A stretch of 64,000 nucleotides of DNA from Stomorhina lunata (GCA_933228675.1 OW121741.1:21232201-21296200); one strand, 5' to 3'. Counted from the stretch's first letter, positions 33,861-46,319 are shown. Notes: a model not told the origin generated them from the letters alone. Program-made: numbers and translations.

Positions 33861-34465
33861 AGTCAACCTTCCTCAAGAAACTGTCTCTAGTTTTTCTACT
33901 GTTATCTAGGCTTAACACGAAGCTACCTCTATATCCCCCTCGATCATTACTAAACATATTCATAACAAATGCTATTGAAGTTAATCCATATTGTAATCAT
34001 ACAAATACATATGATGAGTTTATACCAAATGGGGGGATTAACCTTAAAACTTAATTGAACTCTAAAAACGAAATGGGAAACCATCTAACAAACACTAAAA
34101 AATTATGTAAAGTCATGAGGTTTAATCGGGGTTTAAAAATGTTGTTTTGCTATTTTTCATTATCATATTAATAATGATTTCTTTTTGTCATTAATACTTT
34201 AATAATCTTTATAACTTTTTGACAGATTATTCCCTATGATACCCAAAATTTACAACTAAATTTGTTGCTGATGTCTTGATATAGATCTTTTGGATTGTTG
34301 AGATATTTTTAGCTTCAAAATAGAAACTGTCGGCTTTTTTTGTGGGAGATAAAGAAAACAAAAAAGTTGTGAGTTATTTTTCTACGAGTGAATGCGTAAT
34401 CGTATTAAAGAAATTTATCTGGCGATTAAAGTGAAACTTGTCATATAAAATAACATTGAGGTATT
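33861..34465. other. Spacer at orientation switch of the 35-bp satellite
   Basis: About 600 bp of unique AT-rich sequence separate forward from inverted 35-bp units. No gene recognised. Confidence 0.6.
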
Positions 34466-34856
34466 GACTCACGATAGCTAAGGAAATTGGACTATCCAAA
34501 GATCTACGATTGCTTAGGAAATCGGACAATCCAAAGATCCACGATTGCTAAGGAAATTGGACTATCCAAAAATCCACGATTGCTAAGGAAATCGGACAAT
34601 CCAAAGATCCACGATTGCTAAGAAAATTGGACTATCCAAAAATCCACGATTGCTAAGAAAATTGGACTATCCAAAGATCCACGATTGCTAAGGAAATTGA
34701 ACTATCCAAAGATCCACAATTGCTAACTAAACTGGTCTATCCAGAGATCCACGATTGCTAAGGAAATTTTACTATCCAAAGATCCACAATTTCTCAGGAA
34801 ATTGGACTACCCAGAGATCCACGATTGCTAAATAGATTGGGCTACACAGAGATTTT
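34466..34856 (-). repeat. 35-bp satellite, inverted array 3
   Basis: About 11 units reading GGAAATTGGACTATCCAAAG then ATCCACGATTGCTAA. The reverse complement (GTGGATCTCTGGATAGTCC, then AATTTCC, then TTAGCAATC) aligns with the forward family except for two short variable blocks (GGATAG against TTATAC, and TTAG against AAGT), so this is a distinct subfamily in opposite orientation. Confidence 0.95.
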
Positions 34857-34879
34857 GAAATAGTTTAAATATAAAAGTG

Positions 34880-35272
34880 GACTTAGTATGGATTAATAAG
34901 ATAATTGATATCATAAGGAGATTCTTAGTTTGTATAAAACTTTTGGGTTGCGATTAATTTTTTCTTTATGAAATTTTCACTTCAGTTTAAGTTTAAATAC
35001 ATATTTTTGTTTTTTTCACTAATGTATCTTATAAAAAAGTTTTATTGTTTAAATAATTTTTTAAAAACAAATTCCATATTTATAACATTTCACAAGAATA
35101 AAGAATTCATTAATCCAGTGTCTTTTTCATTATGATTTATTATTTTAATATACACTCCAAAAACAGACAAGACTTTCATTTCATACAATTTTTTCCTTTT
35201 CAGAACCTAAAAAGAACATTTAAAGTAACTCAAAAAAATTTGCTTCAAAAATTAAAATAATGTCGCAAAAAT
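34880..35272 (+). repeat. Duplicated segment D3, copy 2
   Basis: Direct repeat of 31,438-31,795 with an extra 30-40 bp around 35,005-35,045. It is flanked on both sides by inverted 35-bp units, while copy 1 is flanked by forward arrays. Confidence 0.95.
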
Positions 35273-37285
35273 CCAAATTGCTAAGTAAGTTGGACTATCC
35301 AGAGATCCACGATTGCTAAGGAAATTGGACTGTTCAAAGATCCACAATTGCTAACTTAACTGGTCTATCCAGAGATCCACAATTGCTAACTTAACTGGTC
35401 TATCCAGAGATCCACAATTGCTAACTTAACTGGTCTATCCAGAGATCCACGATTGCTAAGGAAATTGGACTGTTCAAAGATCCACAATTGCTAAGTAAAT
35501 TGGACTATCCAGAGATCCACGATTGCTAAGGAAATTGGACTGTTCAAAGATCCACAATTGCTAACTTAACTGGTCTATCCAGAGATCCACAATTGCTAAC
35601 TTAACTGGTCTATCCAGAGATCCACGATTGCTAAGGAAATTTTACTATCCAAAGATCCACAATTTCTCAGGAAATTGGACTATCCAGAGATCCACGGTTG
35701 CTAAAGAGATTGGGCTATACAGAGATCCACGCTTGCTAAGGAAGTTGAACTATCCAGACATCCGCGATTGCTAAGGAAGTTTAACTATCCAGAGATCCAC
35801 GATTGCTAAGAAAGTTGAACTATCCAGACATCCGCGATTGCTAAGGAAGTTTAACTATCCAGAGATCCACGATTGCTAAGAAAGTTAGACTATCCAAAGA
35901 TCCACGATTGCTAAGGAAGTTGGACTATCCAGACATCCGCGATTGCTAAGGAAGTTGAACTATCCAGAGATCCACGATTGCTAAGAAAGTTGGACTATCC
36001 AAAGATCCACGATTGCTTAGGAAGTTGGACTATCCAGAGATCCGCGATTGCTAAGGAAATTGAACTATTCAGAGATCCACGATTGCTAAGGAAATTGGAC
36101 TATCCAAAGATCCACGATTGCTTAGGAAATTGGACTATTCAAAGATCCACGATTGCTAAGAAAGTTAGACTATCCAAAGATCCACGATTGCTAAGGAAAT
36201 TGGACTATCCAGAGATCCACGATTACTAAGAAAGTTAGACTATGCAAAGATCCACGATTGCTAAGGAAATTGGACTATCTAGAGATCCATGATTACTAAG
36301 GAAATTGAACTATCCAAAGATCCACGATTGCTAAGGAAATTGGACTACCCAGAGATCCATTATTGCTAAGGAAATTGAACTATCCAGAGATCCACGATTG
36401 CTAAGGAAGTTGAACTATCCAGACATCCGCGATTGCTAAGGAAGTTTAACTATCCAGAGATCCACGATTGCTAAGAAAGTTAGACTATCCAAAGATCCAC
36501 GATTGCTAAGGAAGTTGGACTATCCAGACATCCGCGATTGCTAAGGAAGTTGAACTATCCAGAGATCCATGATTGTTAAGAAAGTTAGACTATCCAAAGA
36601 TCCACGATTGCTTAGGAAGTTGGACTATCCAGAGATCCGCGATTGCTAAGGGAATTGAACTATCCAGAGATCCACGATTGTTAAGGAAATTGGACTATCC
36701 AAAGATCCACGATTGCTTAGGAAATTGGACTATTCAAAGATCCACGATTGCTAAGAAAGTTAGACTATCCAAAGATCCACGATTGCTAAGGAAATTGGAC
36801 TATCCAGAGATCCACGATTACTAAGAAAGTTAGACTATCCAAAGATCCACGATTGCTAAGGAAATTGGACTATCTAGAGATCCGCGATTACTAAGGAAAT
36901 TGAACTATCCAAAGATCCACGATTGCTAAGGAAATTGGACTACCCAGAGATCCATGATTGCTAAGGAAATTGGACTATCCAAAGATCTGCGATTGCTAAG
37001 GTAATTGAACTATCCAGAAATTCACGATTGCTAAGGAAATTGGAATATCCAGGAAATTGGACTATTCTGAGATCCACAATTGCTAAGGAAATTGGACTAT
37101 CCAGAGATCCACGATTGCTAAGGAAATTAGACTATCCAGAGCTCTACGATTGCTAAGGAAATTGGACTATCCAGAGATCCACTATTGCTAAGGATATTGG
37201 ACTATCTACAGATCCACGATTGCTAAAGAAATTGGACTATCCAGAGACCCATGATTGCTAAGTAAATTTGGCTATAAAAAGATCC
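35273..37285 (-). repeat. 35-bp satellite, inverted array 4
   Basis: About 57 inverted units (GGAAATTGGACTATCCAGAG, ATCCACGATTGCTAA). A block of 17 monomers is duplicated 595 bp apart (about 35,860-36,370 and 36,455-36,965), with the same order of GACATCCGCGATTGC, ATCCGCGATTGC, TATTCAAAGATCC and GATTACTAAG variants. Two identical-looking 83-codon frames sit at equivalent places in the two blocks. Confidence 0.97.
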
Positions 37286-38304
37286 AGCCACTTATTTTAA
37301 CTTTGATTTAAATTTTCTGGAATTTCATTACTTAAAATTTCTTTGAAATTAAACAGGATTTTTCCTCGAACCTGACCTCCAGTATTTTATTCTCTGAAAA
37401 AATGTTTAATTTTAGAATTTCTGAAAAAAAATATAATTCATTACAAATTTTAATAGAAGCACATCAACAAATTAACGCTTGAAAACTCTTAATCAAAAAA
37501 AGAACATAAAGAGATGATGATGGAAAGTCAACGTTGACAAACAGATAATCATCGCTGACATTTGAATCATGAAATGCTGCTAAATAGGGAAAGGGGGTAG
37601 CATAATTTCAAAAATTATTTCAGTTGTTTATTTTCCATTAAATGCAGTTGTCTCACTTTTTGTCTGCCTGTCAAAGAGTGTGTATGTCTGTCTTTCTTTC
37701 CTCCTTTTGATTTGATATGTAAATTTAAATACAAGTTCACTCTGTGTCTGTTTGTTTGTTAAACGTCGCCGGTTTTTTAATTTTCCTCTATTTTTGTAAT
37801 TTAAAATATATAAAAGCTATTTTTAGTTTAATGTAAATTATTTTGTCTTTGTTTACATTTCAACTATTTTGACCCTGAACGCATTTTTGAATAATGGAAA
37901 AATGAAAATGTTTTAGTTCTTTTTCTGTTTATTACTTTTCTAAATTAAGCATTTAACTGAACTATAGAGGGAATAAGCGTCTGGCGGGAGCTTTTCAAGA
38001 TTTGTAAATACAAATTAAGTGATTTGTTGTTTTGTGGCAGCAGCATTTCAAGAATTTTGTTTATATCTTTGCATAACTTCCAACTAAACGCTAAATTAGT
38101 ATTTTAGTTTTTGCAGAAATTTTTAAAAATAGTTTTGACGTCAGAATGGAGGAATGTTTTGATATCAGCTATTATGTGGTTGAGATGTTTATTTTCAGAT
38201 TTCATTATAAAGTTTATCTTTTTGTAGTGTAATTTTCTTATCTATCATAAACAAATTTATAGTTAATTTAACAAATTCCTATAAGAATCGATGATGAACA
38301 TCAT
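37286..38304. other. Spacer, no gene recognised
   Basis: AT-rich sequence of about 1 kb at the second orientation switch of the 35-bp satellite. No open frame of note. Confidence 0.55.
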
Positions 38305-41235
38305 TATTGTGCAATTTCTTTAGCAATCGTTGACCTCTTTATACTTCAATTTCCTTAGCAAAAGGATATCTTTTTATAACCCAATTTTGTTTACAATCGT
38401 ATATCTCTTTCTAGGCCGATTTTCTCACGAATCGAGGACCTTTTAATGTTCCAATTTCATAGGCAATTGTGGATCTCTATATACTCCAATTTACAAGCCA
38501 ATTGTTCAATTTCCAAGTTAATTATGGATTAATTTTAAATCCAATACTCCAACTTCCGAGTCAATCGCGCATCTCTTGGTATTCCAAGTCAATCGTAGAC
38601 TTCTTCATATTCCAAGTCAATCGCAAATCTTTTTGTACTCCAATTTCCAAGTAAATCGAAAATCTCGTTTTCCAAGTCAATAGTGGATCTCTTTATATTG
38701 CAAGTCAATCGTGGATTTCGTCATATTCCAAGTCAGTAGCGGATCTCGTTAAAATCAAATTTCCAAACCAATCGAGGATGTCTTTATACTCAAATTTCCA
38801 AGTCAATCATGGATCTCTTCATATTCCAAGTCAATCGCGGATCTCTTCCAAGTCAATCGTAGATCTCTTCATATTCCAAGTAAATCGTGGATCTCTTTAA
38901 ATTCCAAGTCAATCGTTTATTTCTTCATATTCCAAGTCATTCACGGATCACTTTATACTACAATTTTCAGGCCAATGGTGGATCTATTTATATTTCAAAC
39001 CAATCCTGCATTTCTTCATATTCCGAGTCATTCGCGGATCTCTTTATCTTCCAAGTCAAACGTGGATTTCTTTATATTCCAAGTCAATAGCGGATCTCTT
39101 TATGCTCCAGCTTCGAAGTCAATCGTAGATCTCTCCATATTCCAAGCCAATCGCGGATTTCTTTGAAGTCAATCGTGGATTTCTTCGTATTTAAAGTCAA
39201 TAGCGGATCTCTTCGAAGTCAATCGTGGGTCCCTTCATAATCCAAGTCAATAGTGGATCTCTTTATGCTCCAACTTCGAAGTAAATCGTGGATCTCTTCA
39301 TATTCCAAGTCAACCGCGGATTTCTTCCAAGTCAGTCGATGATCTTTTCATATGCCAAGTCAATCGTGGATCTCTTTAAGTTACAAGTCAATCGTGGATT
39401 TCTTCGTATTCCAAGCCATTCACGGATCTCTTTATACTCCAACTTCCAAGCTAATCTCGGATCTCTTTATACGCCTACTTCTAAGTCAATCGAAAATCTA
39501 TTTAAATTCCAAGTCAATCGTCGATTTCTTCATATTCCAAGTCATTCACAGATCTTTCTATACTCCAATTTTTTCAAATTTCCGAGTCAATCGTAGATCC
39601 CTTTATACTTCAATTTCCAAGTCAATTGTGGATCTTTTTATACTCCTATTTTCAAGTCAATCATGGAATTCTTTAGCTTCCAATTTCCAAGTCAATCGTG
39701 GATCTCTTTATACTCCAATTTCCAAGTCAATCGCGGATCTCTTTACACTCCAATTTCCAAGTCAATCATGGATGTCTTTATACTCGAATTTCCAAGTCAA
39801 CCGTAGATCTGTTTATATTCCAATTTATAAGTCAATCGTGGATCTCTTTATATTCTAATTTCCAAATCAATTGTGGATCTCTTTATACTCCAATTTCCAA
39901 GTTAATCGTGGATCTCCTTATACTCCAACTTCCAAGTTAATCGTGGATCTCTTTAAACTCTAATTTCCAAGTCAATCGTGGATTTCTTTATACTCCAATT
40001 TCCATGTCAATCGTGGATCTCTTTATACTACAAATTCCAAGTCAATCGCGGAACTCTTCATACTCCAATTTCCAAGTCAATCGTGGATCTCTTTGTATTC
40101 CTATTTCTAAGTTAATCGTGGATTTCTTTATACTCCAATTTTAAAGTCAATCGTGGATCTCTTTGTATTCCTATTTCTAAGTTAATCGTGGATTTCTTTA
40201 TACTCCAATTTCCAAGTCAATCGTGGATCTCTTTGTATTCCTATTTCTAAGTTAATCGTGGATTTCTTTATACTCCAATTTCCAAGTCAATCGTGGATCT
40301 CTTTGTATTCCTATTTCTAAGTTAATCGTGGATCTCTTTGTATTCCTATTTCTAAGTTAATCGTGGATTTCTTTATACTCCAATTTCCAAGTCAATCGTG
40401 GATCTCTTTGTATTCCTATTTCTAAGTTAATCGTGGATTTCTTTATACTCCAATTTCCAAGTCAATCGTGGATCTCTTTGTATTCCTATTTCTAAGTTAA
40501 TCGTGGATTTCTTTATACTCCAATTTCCAAGTCAATCGTGGATCTCTTTGTATTCCTATTTCTAAGTTAATCGTGGATTTCTTTATACTCCAATTTCCAA
40601 GTCAATCGTGGATCTCTTTGTATTCCTATTTCTAAGTTAATCGTGGATTTCTTTATACTCCAATTTCCAAGTCAATCGTGGATCTCTTTGTATTCCTATT
40701 TCTAAGTTAATCGTGGATTTCTTTATACTCCAATTTCCAAGTCAATCGTGGATCTCTTTGTATTCCTATTTCTAAGTTAATCGTGGATTTCTTTATACTC
40801 CAGTTTCATAGTCAATCGTGAATGTCTTTACACTTAAATTTCCGAGTCAATAGTGGATCTCTTTATACTCCAATTTCCAAGTCAATCGTGGATCTCTTTG
40901 TACTTCCCTTTCCAAGTCAATCGTGGATCTCTTTGTACTTCACTTTCCACGTCAATCGCGAATCACTTTTACTCCAATTTCCTAGACAATCGTGGATCTC
41001 TTCATACTTCACTTTCCAAGTCAATAGTGGATCTTTTTATACTCCAATTTCCAAGACAATCGTGGATATCTTTATACTCCAATTTCCTAGACAATCGTGG
41101 ATCTCTTCATAATTCACTTTCCAAGTTAATCGTGGATCTCTTTATAATCCAATTTCCTAGACAATCGTGGATCTCTTCATACTTCACTTTCCAAGTTAAT
41201 CGTGAATATCCTTATACTACACTTTCCAATTCCTA
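38305..41235 (+). repeat. 35-bp satellite, array 5 (forward)
   Basis: About 80 forward units. The first part (38,305-39,590) is diverged, with deleted and shortened monomers (such as TTCCAAGTCAATCG joined directly to GGATCTCTT). The first units retain CCTTAGCAA, the variant typical of the inverted arrays. The middle is homogenised into a 70-bp dimer and the end (40,810-41,235) changes to TTCCTAGACAATCG types. Confidence 0.98.
40080..40810 (+). repeat. 70-bp dimer higher-order repeat
   Basis: Two diverged 35-bp monomers alternate: one with CTCCAATTTCCAAGTCAATC and one with TTCCTATTTCTAAGTTAATC. About ten dimers are nearly identical. One irregularity near 40,320-40,370 has two TTTCTAAGTTAATC monomers in a row. 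Confidence 0.97.
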
Positions 41236-42620
41236 TCGATTGATAATTTATATTTATGTTGTGACATTAACCTTTGAGGTCCAAATCTTTAATAATATGA
41301 ACTTTAAGCTACCTGAAGTTACCAACATTATCAGCAATGTCATGATTTTCCATAAAGGAAATCCAACTCAAGAGCATTTCAAGTACACCAACGTATAACT
41401 TATGTTTCTAAAAACTACAAAACTGACATATGTATATGGTTAAAGCTACAAGAAGAACCCAAAACATTATAGAGTCATCATTATCAGCGACATGGTGAGC
41501 TTTAGATGCTTAAGAACTCAGGAAAATCCAAAACTGAAAAACTAAACAAGGAAGTAACTATAAATGAAGGTGACTAAGATACATAGGAGGGATGATGTAA
41601 AATGGAAATTTTAAAAGACTTTTTCGAGATATTCTTAAAAGATTGCATGATGTAGCTTTAGACTAATGATAGAACGTTTTTATTATTTGCTATAATTTTC
41701 GGAAAAACTAATTTATCATATCTTGCTTATAAAGCTTCTCTTTCGACCCACCTATTTCCCTTGTATCATTTTTATATTCCTCCACAAACTTCTATAGTTA
41801 CATACTTAGGTATGGGAAAAAAGTAACTTTTAGATAAAAACTAAAAACATTTTATATTCATAATTTTTAGTTTGGTGCCAACATTATACTTTTTTCAAGC
41901 ACACACTCATACTAGACAATCTAACGACATAAACAGCAGCAGAAAAGAACCCAGTAGTCATGTTTCTGAACAGCAGACAGACTCTTCATAAATAAATACT
42001 AGAGACTGACATAATGATACTATAGTACAATACGAGTACTTGTAAAGTCGTAATACCACATTAGTATCATACAACTGCTGTGTGGTGCGACTCGTCATGT
42101 ACGAGTACTTGTTCAGGGAAAATAGTTAATGTACACAATATTTGGATAACATGTGTAATAGATTCTAAAGTCTGGTAGATATGTAGTTGTACTCCTATGT
42201 CCATTATTTACCCATTTTTATGGATATATGTACTTATGTTTGTTAATATCATTGCTTCTGTTGCGTAGAGTATGTAAATATAAAAATATTTTTGTTATTT
42301 AAACAAATATAAAAATCTATATTTTTCCATATGAATTCTAAATACTTTACGCGGCCATGCAAATGTGTTAAAATAAATAACAAACAAATGAAAATAAAAC
42401 ATAAATTTAAAAGAACATACGAGTAGTTAATGATAAAATAGCAATTAAGAGACCAACGTCGTATTAAACAAACAACGGCGTTAAAATATAAATTTTGAAC
42501 GACGGCTAAATAACGGCTTAAAACATATTTTTCTTTAGTTATCAATTATATTTTACAAAGAGTTCAATTTTATAAACTTCCTAATTAATTTCCTTATTAA
42601 TTTCATTTCTTAAATAAGTC
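41236..42620. other. Spacer, no gene recognised
   Basis: About 1.4 kb of AT-rich sequence. A 98-codon minus frame at 42,249-42,545 is rich in Ile, Leu and Phe but has no homology I recognise and no supporting promoter or splice context. Confidence 0.55.
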
Positions 42621-42621
42621 C

Positions 42622-42735
42622 GAGTTAAGTAAGTCCGATTTGCTTAGCAATCGAGGATTTCTTTATACTTTATTTTCCTGTTCTATCGAGAATCTCTTTA
42701 TACTTTTATGTTCTCTACAATCCAAACATACAATT
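42622..42735 (+). repeat. Relic units of the 35-bp satellite
   Basis: About three highly diverged units (GCTTAGCAATCGAGGATTTC, then TTTATAC, and ATCGAGAATCTCTTTATAC). Their TTAGCAATC segment matches the inverted-array subfamily although the orientation is forward. Confidence 0.75.
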
Positions 42736-42799
42736 ATCAACTTTTAATACTACAATTTCGTATGGGGTGAACTGATTTTTTTTTTTGAAAATTTATTTT

Positions 42800-42882
42800 T
42801 TTGAAGTGGATCTGGCCGGTGATTGAACTTGGAACCTTTGGTATGCTAGGCGGATGACTAACCTGCTATACCATGGCGGTTG
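42800..42882 (-). mobile_element. tRNA-derived SINE head, copy 1
   Basis: On the minus strand, a tRNA-like sequence starts near CCGCCATGGTATAGCAGG (box A region TATAGCAGGTTAGTC), carries an anticodon-loop-like CCTAGCATA, and has a box B-like AAGTTCAATCACC. The anticodon stem does not pair well. A poly(A)-rich tail follows after CCACTTC. The close relative at 44,705-44,776 and the unpaired stems make a functional tRNA gene unlikely and a tRNA-derived SINE likely. Confidence 0.8.
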
Positions 42883-43112
42883 TAGGACTTAAGTAAAAGT
42901 TCTTAATTTGTAGACAATTAGTCCACAGTTGACGCCAGCCTCAATGAAATCCCCATTACCGGTTATAATAAATCTAGAAAAAATGTACTTATATTTATAA
43001 AATTTATCCCAGATTAAATATTATATAAAATAGTTAAAAATTGGTGGAAATATGACTTCCGATAATACAATTCTTTTTCAATATTGGTTAGATATATATA
43101 TATATATATATA

Positions 43113-44457
43113 GTACCTGGTTGACCGAGCCTTGCTCGGAGCTTTATGATAAGCATTTTGAGGCAAATTTTAAAGTTTTTATATATTTTATTTTATAAAG
43201 TTTATTTTGTCCGACCAACACATAGTTCGCATAGTTTACAATTTAACTCATTTTAATAATTTTGGAAATTATTCATACCGACAGAAACCTCCGTCGACTC
43301 ATGCGCAACAACTTTGCTAAAGACTATAGTCTGATCAAATGCACAGTTTACGATTTAATTCATTTTGAGTAGTTTTAAGTGGCGCCACCTGAAGTTGTTC
43401 ATACCATATATGAAACCTTTGTCTGCTTATTCGTAACAACTTTGCTTATGATTATAACATGATCAAATGCGCAGTTTACGATTTAATTCACTTTGAGTAA
43501 TTTTCTGTGGTGCCACCTGTCGGACTTTGCTCATTCCAATTCATAAACCTTCTTCGTCTTATCCGTAACAACTTTGCTGAAGATTATAGCATGATTAAAT
43601 GTACAGCTTACGATTAAATTGACTTTGAGTTAATTTCAGTGGCGCCACCTGTCGAAATTTCTTCATACCAACTAAGGAACCTTCGTCGGACCATGTGCAA
43701 CAACTTTGCTAAAGATTGTAGCTTGATTAAATGTACAGAATACGATTAAATTGACTTTGAGTAAGTTTCTGTAGCGCCATCTGTCGGAAATTATTCATAC
43801 CAACTAAAAAGCCTTCGCCGGCTCATGCGCTACAACTTTGTTAAAGATCATAGCATGATCAAATGTACAGTTTACGATTTTATTAACTTTTAGTAATTTT
43901 CAGTGGCGCCATCTGTCGGAAATTAGTCTTATCAACTTAAAAACCTTCGCCGGCTTATCCGCAACATCTTCGCTAAAGAGCATAACATGATCAAATTTAC
44001 AGTTTACTATTCTATAAAGAACATACATACAGACATATTTGGTACTTTTTTGGTGCCAATTGAATTCGGTACATTTTATTAAAATGCAGTTAACATAATG
44101 TATAATGTTCCTATTCATATTACTTTGGAGATGTAAAGTTATCATTTTATCCCTTTTTACCCATTTCGGCTCCAAAATCAAAAAAGTACCAAATACGTGT
44201 TTCATGTTTCTTTTACATCTATTGATTGCAGTACAAAGTTTATTTCTATATTCTTTAGTTTAAAATGTAAGAGTGGGTTAAAAAGGTACCAAAAAAACTA
44301 TTTTCACCCTTTTTTACCCCCTATCGAACATAGTTTCAAAAAAGTACCAAACACCTGTCCACTTATTTTCATAGTTGTTTAAAACGTAATTTTAATTTTG
44401 TTTCTATACCTATTACTTTAGGAGATATAGCGTTTTCGATTTTTTCCCCTTTTTAGC
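43113..44457 (+). repeat. Modular interspersed repeat M, copy C
   Basis: Starts after a TA run with a hairpin near its left end (CCGAGCCTTGCTCGG, 43,127-43,141), comparable in position to the hairpin of copy A. Then come six 132-bp tandem units and a right part (44,030-44,457) with the GTACCAAATACGTG, GTACCAAACACCTGTCC, TTTTTACCCC and GGAGATATAGCG modules of copies A and B. The end is lost in a TA microsatellite. Confidence 0.75.
43215..44012 (+). repeat. 132-bp tandem repeat, about six units
   Basis: ACAACTTTGCT-like landmarks occur at 43,308, 43,436, 43,568, 43,700, 43,832 and 43,964, so four of the five intervals are exactly 132 bp. Each unit also has GTGGCGCCACCTGTCGG, CATACCAAC, CTTCGCCGGCTCATGCGC and CATGATCAAATGTACAG. 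132 is a multiple of 3, but stops occur in the frames checked. Confidence 0.95.
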
Positions 44458-44460
44458 CGT

Positions 44461-44776
<316 letters not shown>

Positions 44777-44960
44777 TTTCGAAATATTAATTGAAACAAA
44801 ATTGATGCAGACAATAGATCGGCGGCAGTAAAAGGTTTCTCGACGGCTAAATTCAGTCGTTAAACAGCTCAGCTCATACATTTATTTATAAATATCATTT
44901 GCATAATGCATTTTTATGATAAATACTTAATGCAAATATTTTCATAGTTTAGAAAATAAA

Positions 44961-45393
44961 GGGGCTCTCAATAAGAGTGCTACAAATATTTTTTTAAATA
45001 AAACAAAAACGATTTTGGATATCAACGAAATTCCTTATTCCTGTTAAAGCACGTTTGATGCCATGGAACTTGATTTCTTTTGCATGGCCACCACGGGCAC
45101 GCTTGCAGAAGTTCGACAGTTTTAAACATAAATTGGACGATAATGTTGCAATTTCATGTTCGATATTCGTACGAAGTTCATCAATCGTCGCTGGCTTATT
45201 GGCATAGATTATAGATTTGACGCAGCCTCATAGGAAATAGCTTAACAGCGTCAAATTGCACGACCAAGGCAGCCAATCGACTGGAGCATTTCGTGAGCTA
45301 ATACGTTCTCCAAACTTGGTTTTCAATAAATTGATTGTGACATTCGCTGTATGGGTTGTGACACCGTCCTGTTGGAACTGCATGTCCTCCAAG
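44961..45393 (-). pseudogene. IS630-Tc1-mariner transposase, decayed C-terminal half
   Basis: Reading the minus strand from 45,393, the translation gives [18 protein letters not shown], then [16 protein letters not shown], then NLTLLSYFL, a TGA stop, GCVKSIIYANKPATIDEL, and a tail with CKRARGGH, ending at TAA (44,994-44,996). This is the usual C-terminal part of a mariner-type DDE transposase. The second catalytic Asp (QQD) is kept. The residue at the third acidic position (the LDYF Asp of relatives) is Ser, about 40 residues on, so the spacing is like DD41D (rosa) elements. The TGA replaces the Trp of the conserved FLWG motif. A possible terminal repeat, GGGGCTCTCAATAAGAGTGC, lies at 44,961. 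The N-terminal part is missing: the 10-bp minisatellite begins exactly where the upstream codons should be. It is a dead copy. Confidence 0.88.
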
Positions 45394-46313
45394 TCTGTCT
45401 GTGTCTGTCTATGTCTGTTTGTCTGTGTCTGTCTGTGTCTGTCTGTGTCTGTCTGTGTCTGTCTGTGTCTGTCTGTGTCTGTCTGTGTCTGTCTGTGTCT
45501 GTCTGTGTCTGTCTGTGTCTGTCTGTGTCTGTCTGTGTCTGTCAGTGTCTGTCTGTGTCTGTCTGTGTCTGTCTGTGTCTGTCTGTGTCTGTCTGTGTCT
45601 GTCTGTGTCTGTCTGTGTCTGTCTGTGTCTGTCTGTGTCTGTCTGTGTCTGTCTGTGTCTGTCTGTGTCTGTCTGTGTCTGTCTGTGTCTGTCTGTGTCT
45701 GTCTGTGTCTGTCTGTGTCTGTCTGTGTCTGTCTGTGTCTGTCTGTGTCTGTCTGTGTCTGTCTGTGTCTGTCTGTGTCTGTCTGTGTCTGTCTGTGTCT
45801 GTCTGTGTCTATCTGTGTCTGTCTGTGTCTGTCTGTGTCTGTCTGTGTCTGTCTGTGTCTGTCTGTGTCTGTCTGTGTCTGTCTGTGTCTGTCTGTGTCT
45901 GTCTGTGTCTGTCTGTGTCTGTCTGTGTCTGTCTGTGTCTGTCTGTGTCTGTCTGTGTCTGTCTGTGTCTGTCTGTGTCTGTCTGTGTCTGTCTGTGTCT
46001 GTCTGTGTCTGTCTGTGTCTGTCTGTGTCTGTCTGTGTCTGTCTGTGTCTGTCTGTGTCTGTCTGTGTCTGTCTGTGTCTGTCTGTGTCTGTCTGTGTCT
46101 GTCTGTGTCTGTCTGTGTCTGTCTGTGTCTGTCTGTGTCTGTCTGTGTCTGTCTGTGTCTGTGTGTGTCTGTCTGTGTCTGTCTGTGTCTGTCTGTGTCT
46201 GTCTGTGTCTGTCTGTGTCTGTCTGTGTCCGTCTGTGTCTGTCTGTGTCTGTCTGTGTCTGTCTGTGTCTGTCTGTGTCTGTCTGTGTCTGTCTTTGTCT
46301 TTCTGTCTGTCGG
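45394..46313. repeat. 10-bp minisatellite, about 90 units
   Basis: Near-perfect tandem repeats of CTGTGTCTGT with only a few single-base variants (45,543; 45,811; 46,163; 46,230 region). All six frames are open because the unit has no stop and 10 is not a multiple of 3; this explains open frames of about 300-365 codons reading [10 protein letters not shown] or [10 protein letters not shown]. No gene is inferred. Confidence 0.99.
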
Positions 46314-46319
46314 TCATGT

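Noticed and set aside
42800..42882. Functional tRNA gene
   Set aside because: Anticodon and D stems do not pair well, the T-loop motif is degenerate, and a second head with a shared non-tRNA body exists, so a SINE is more likely.
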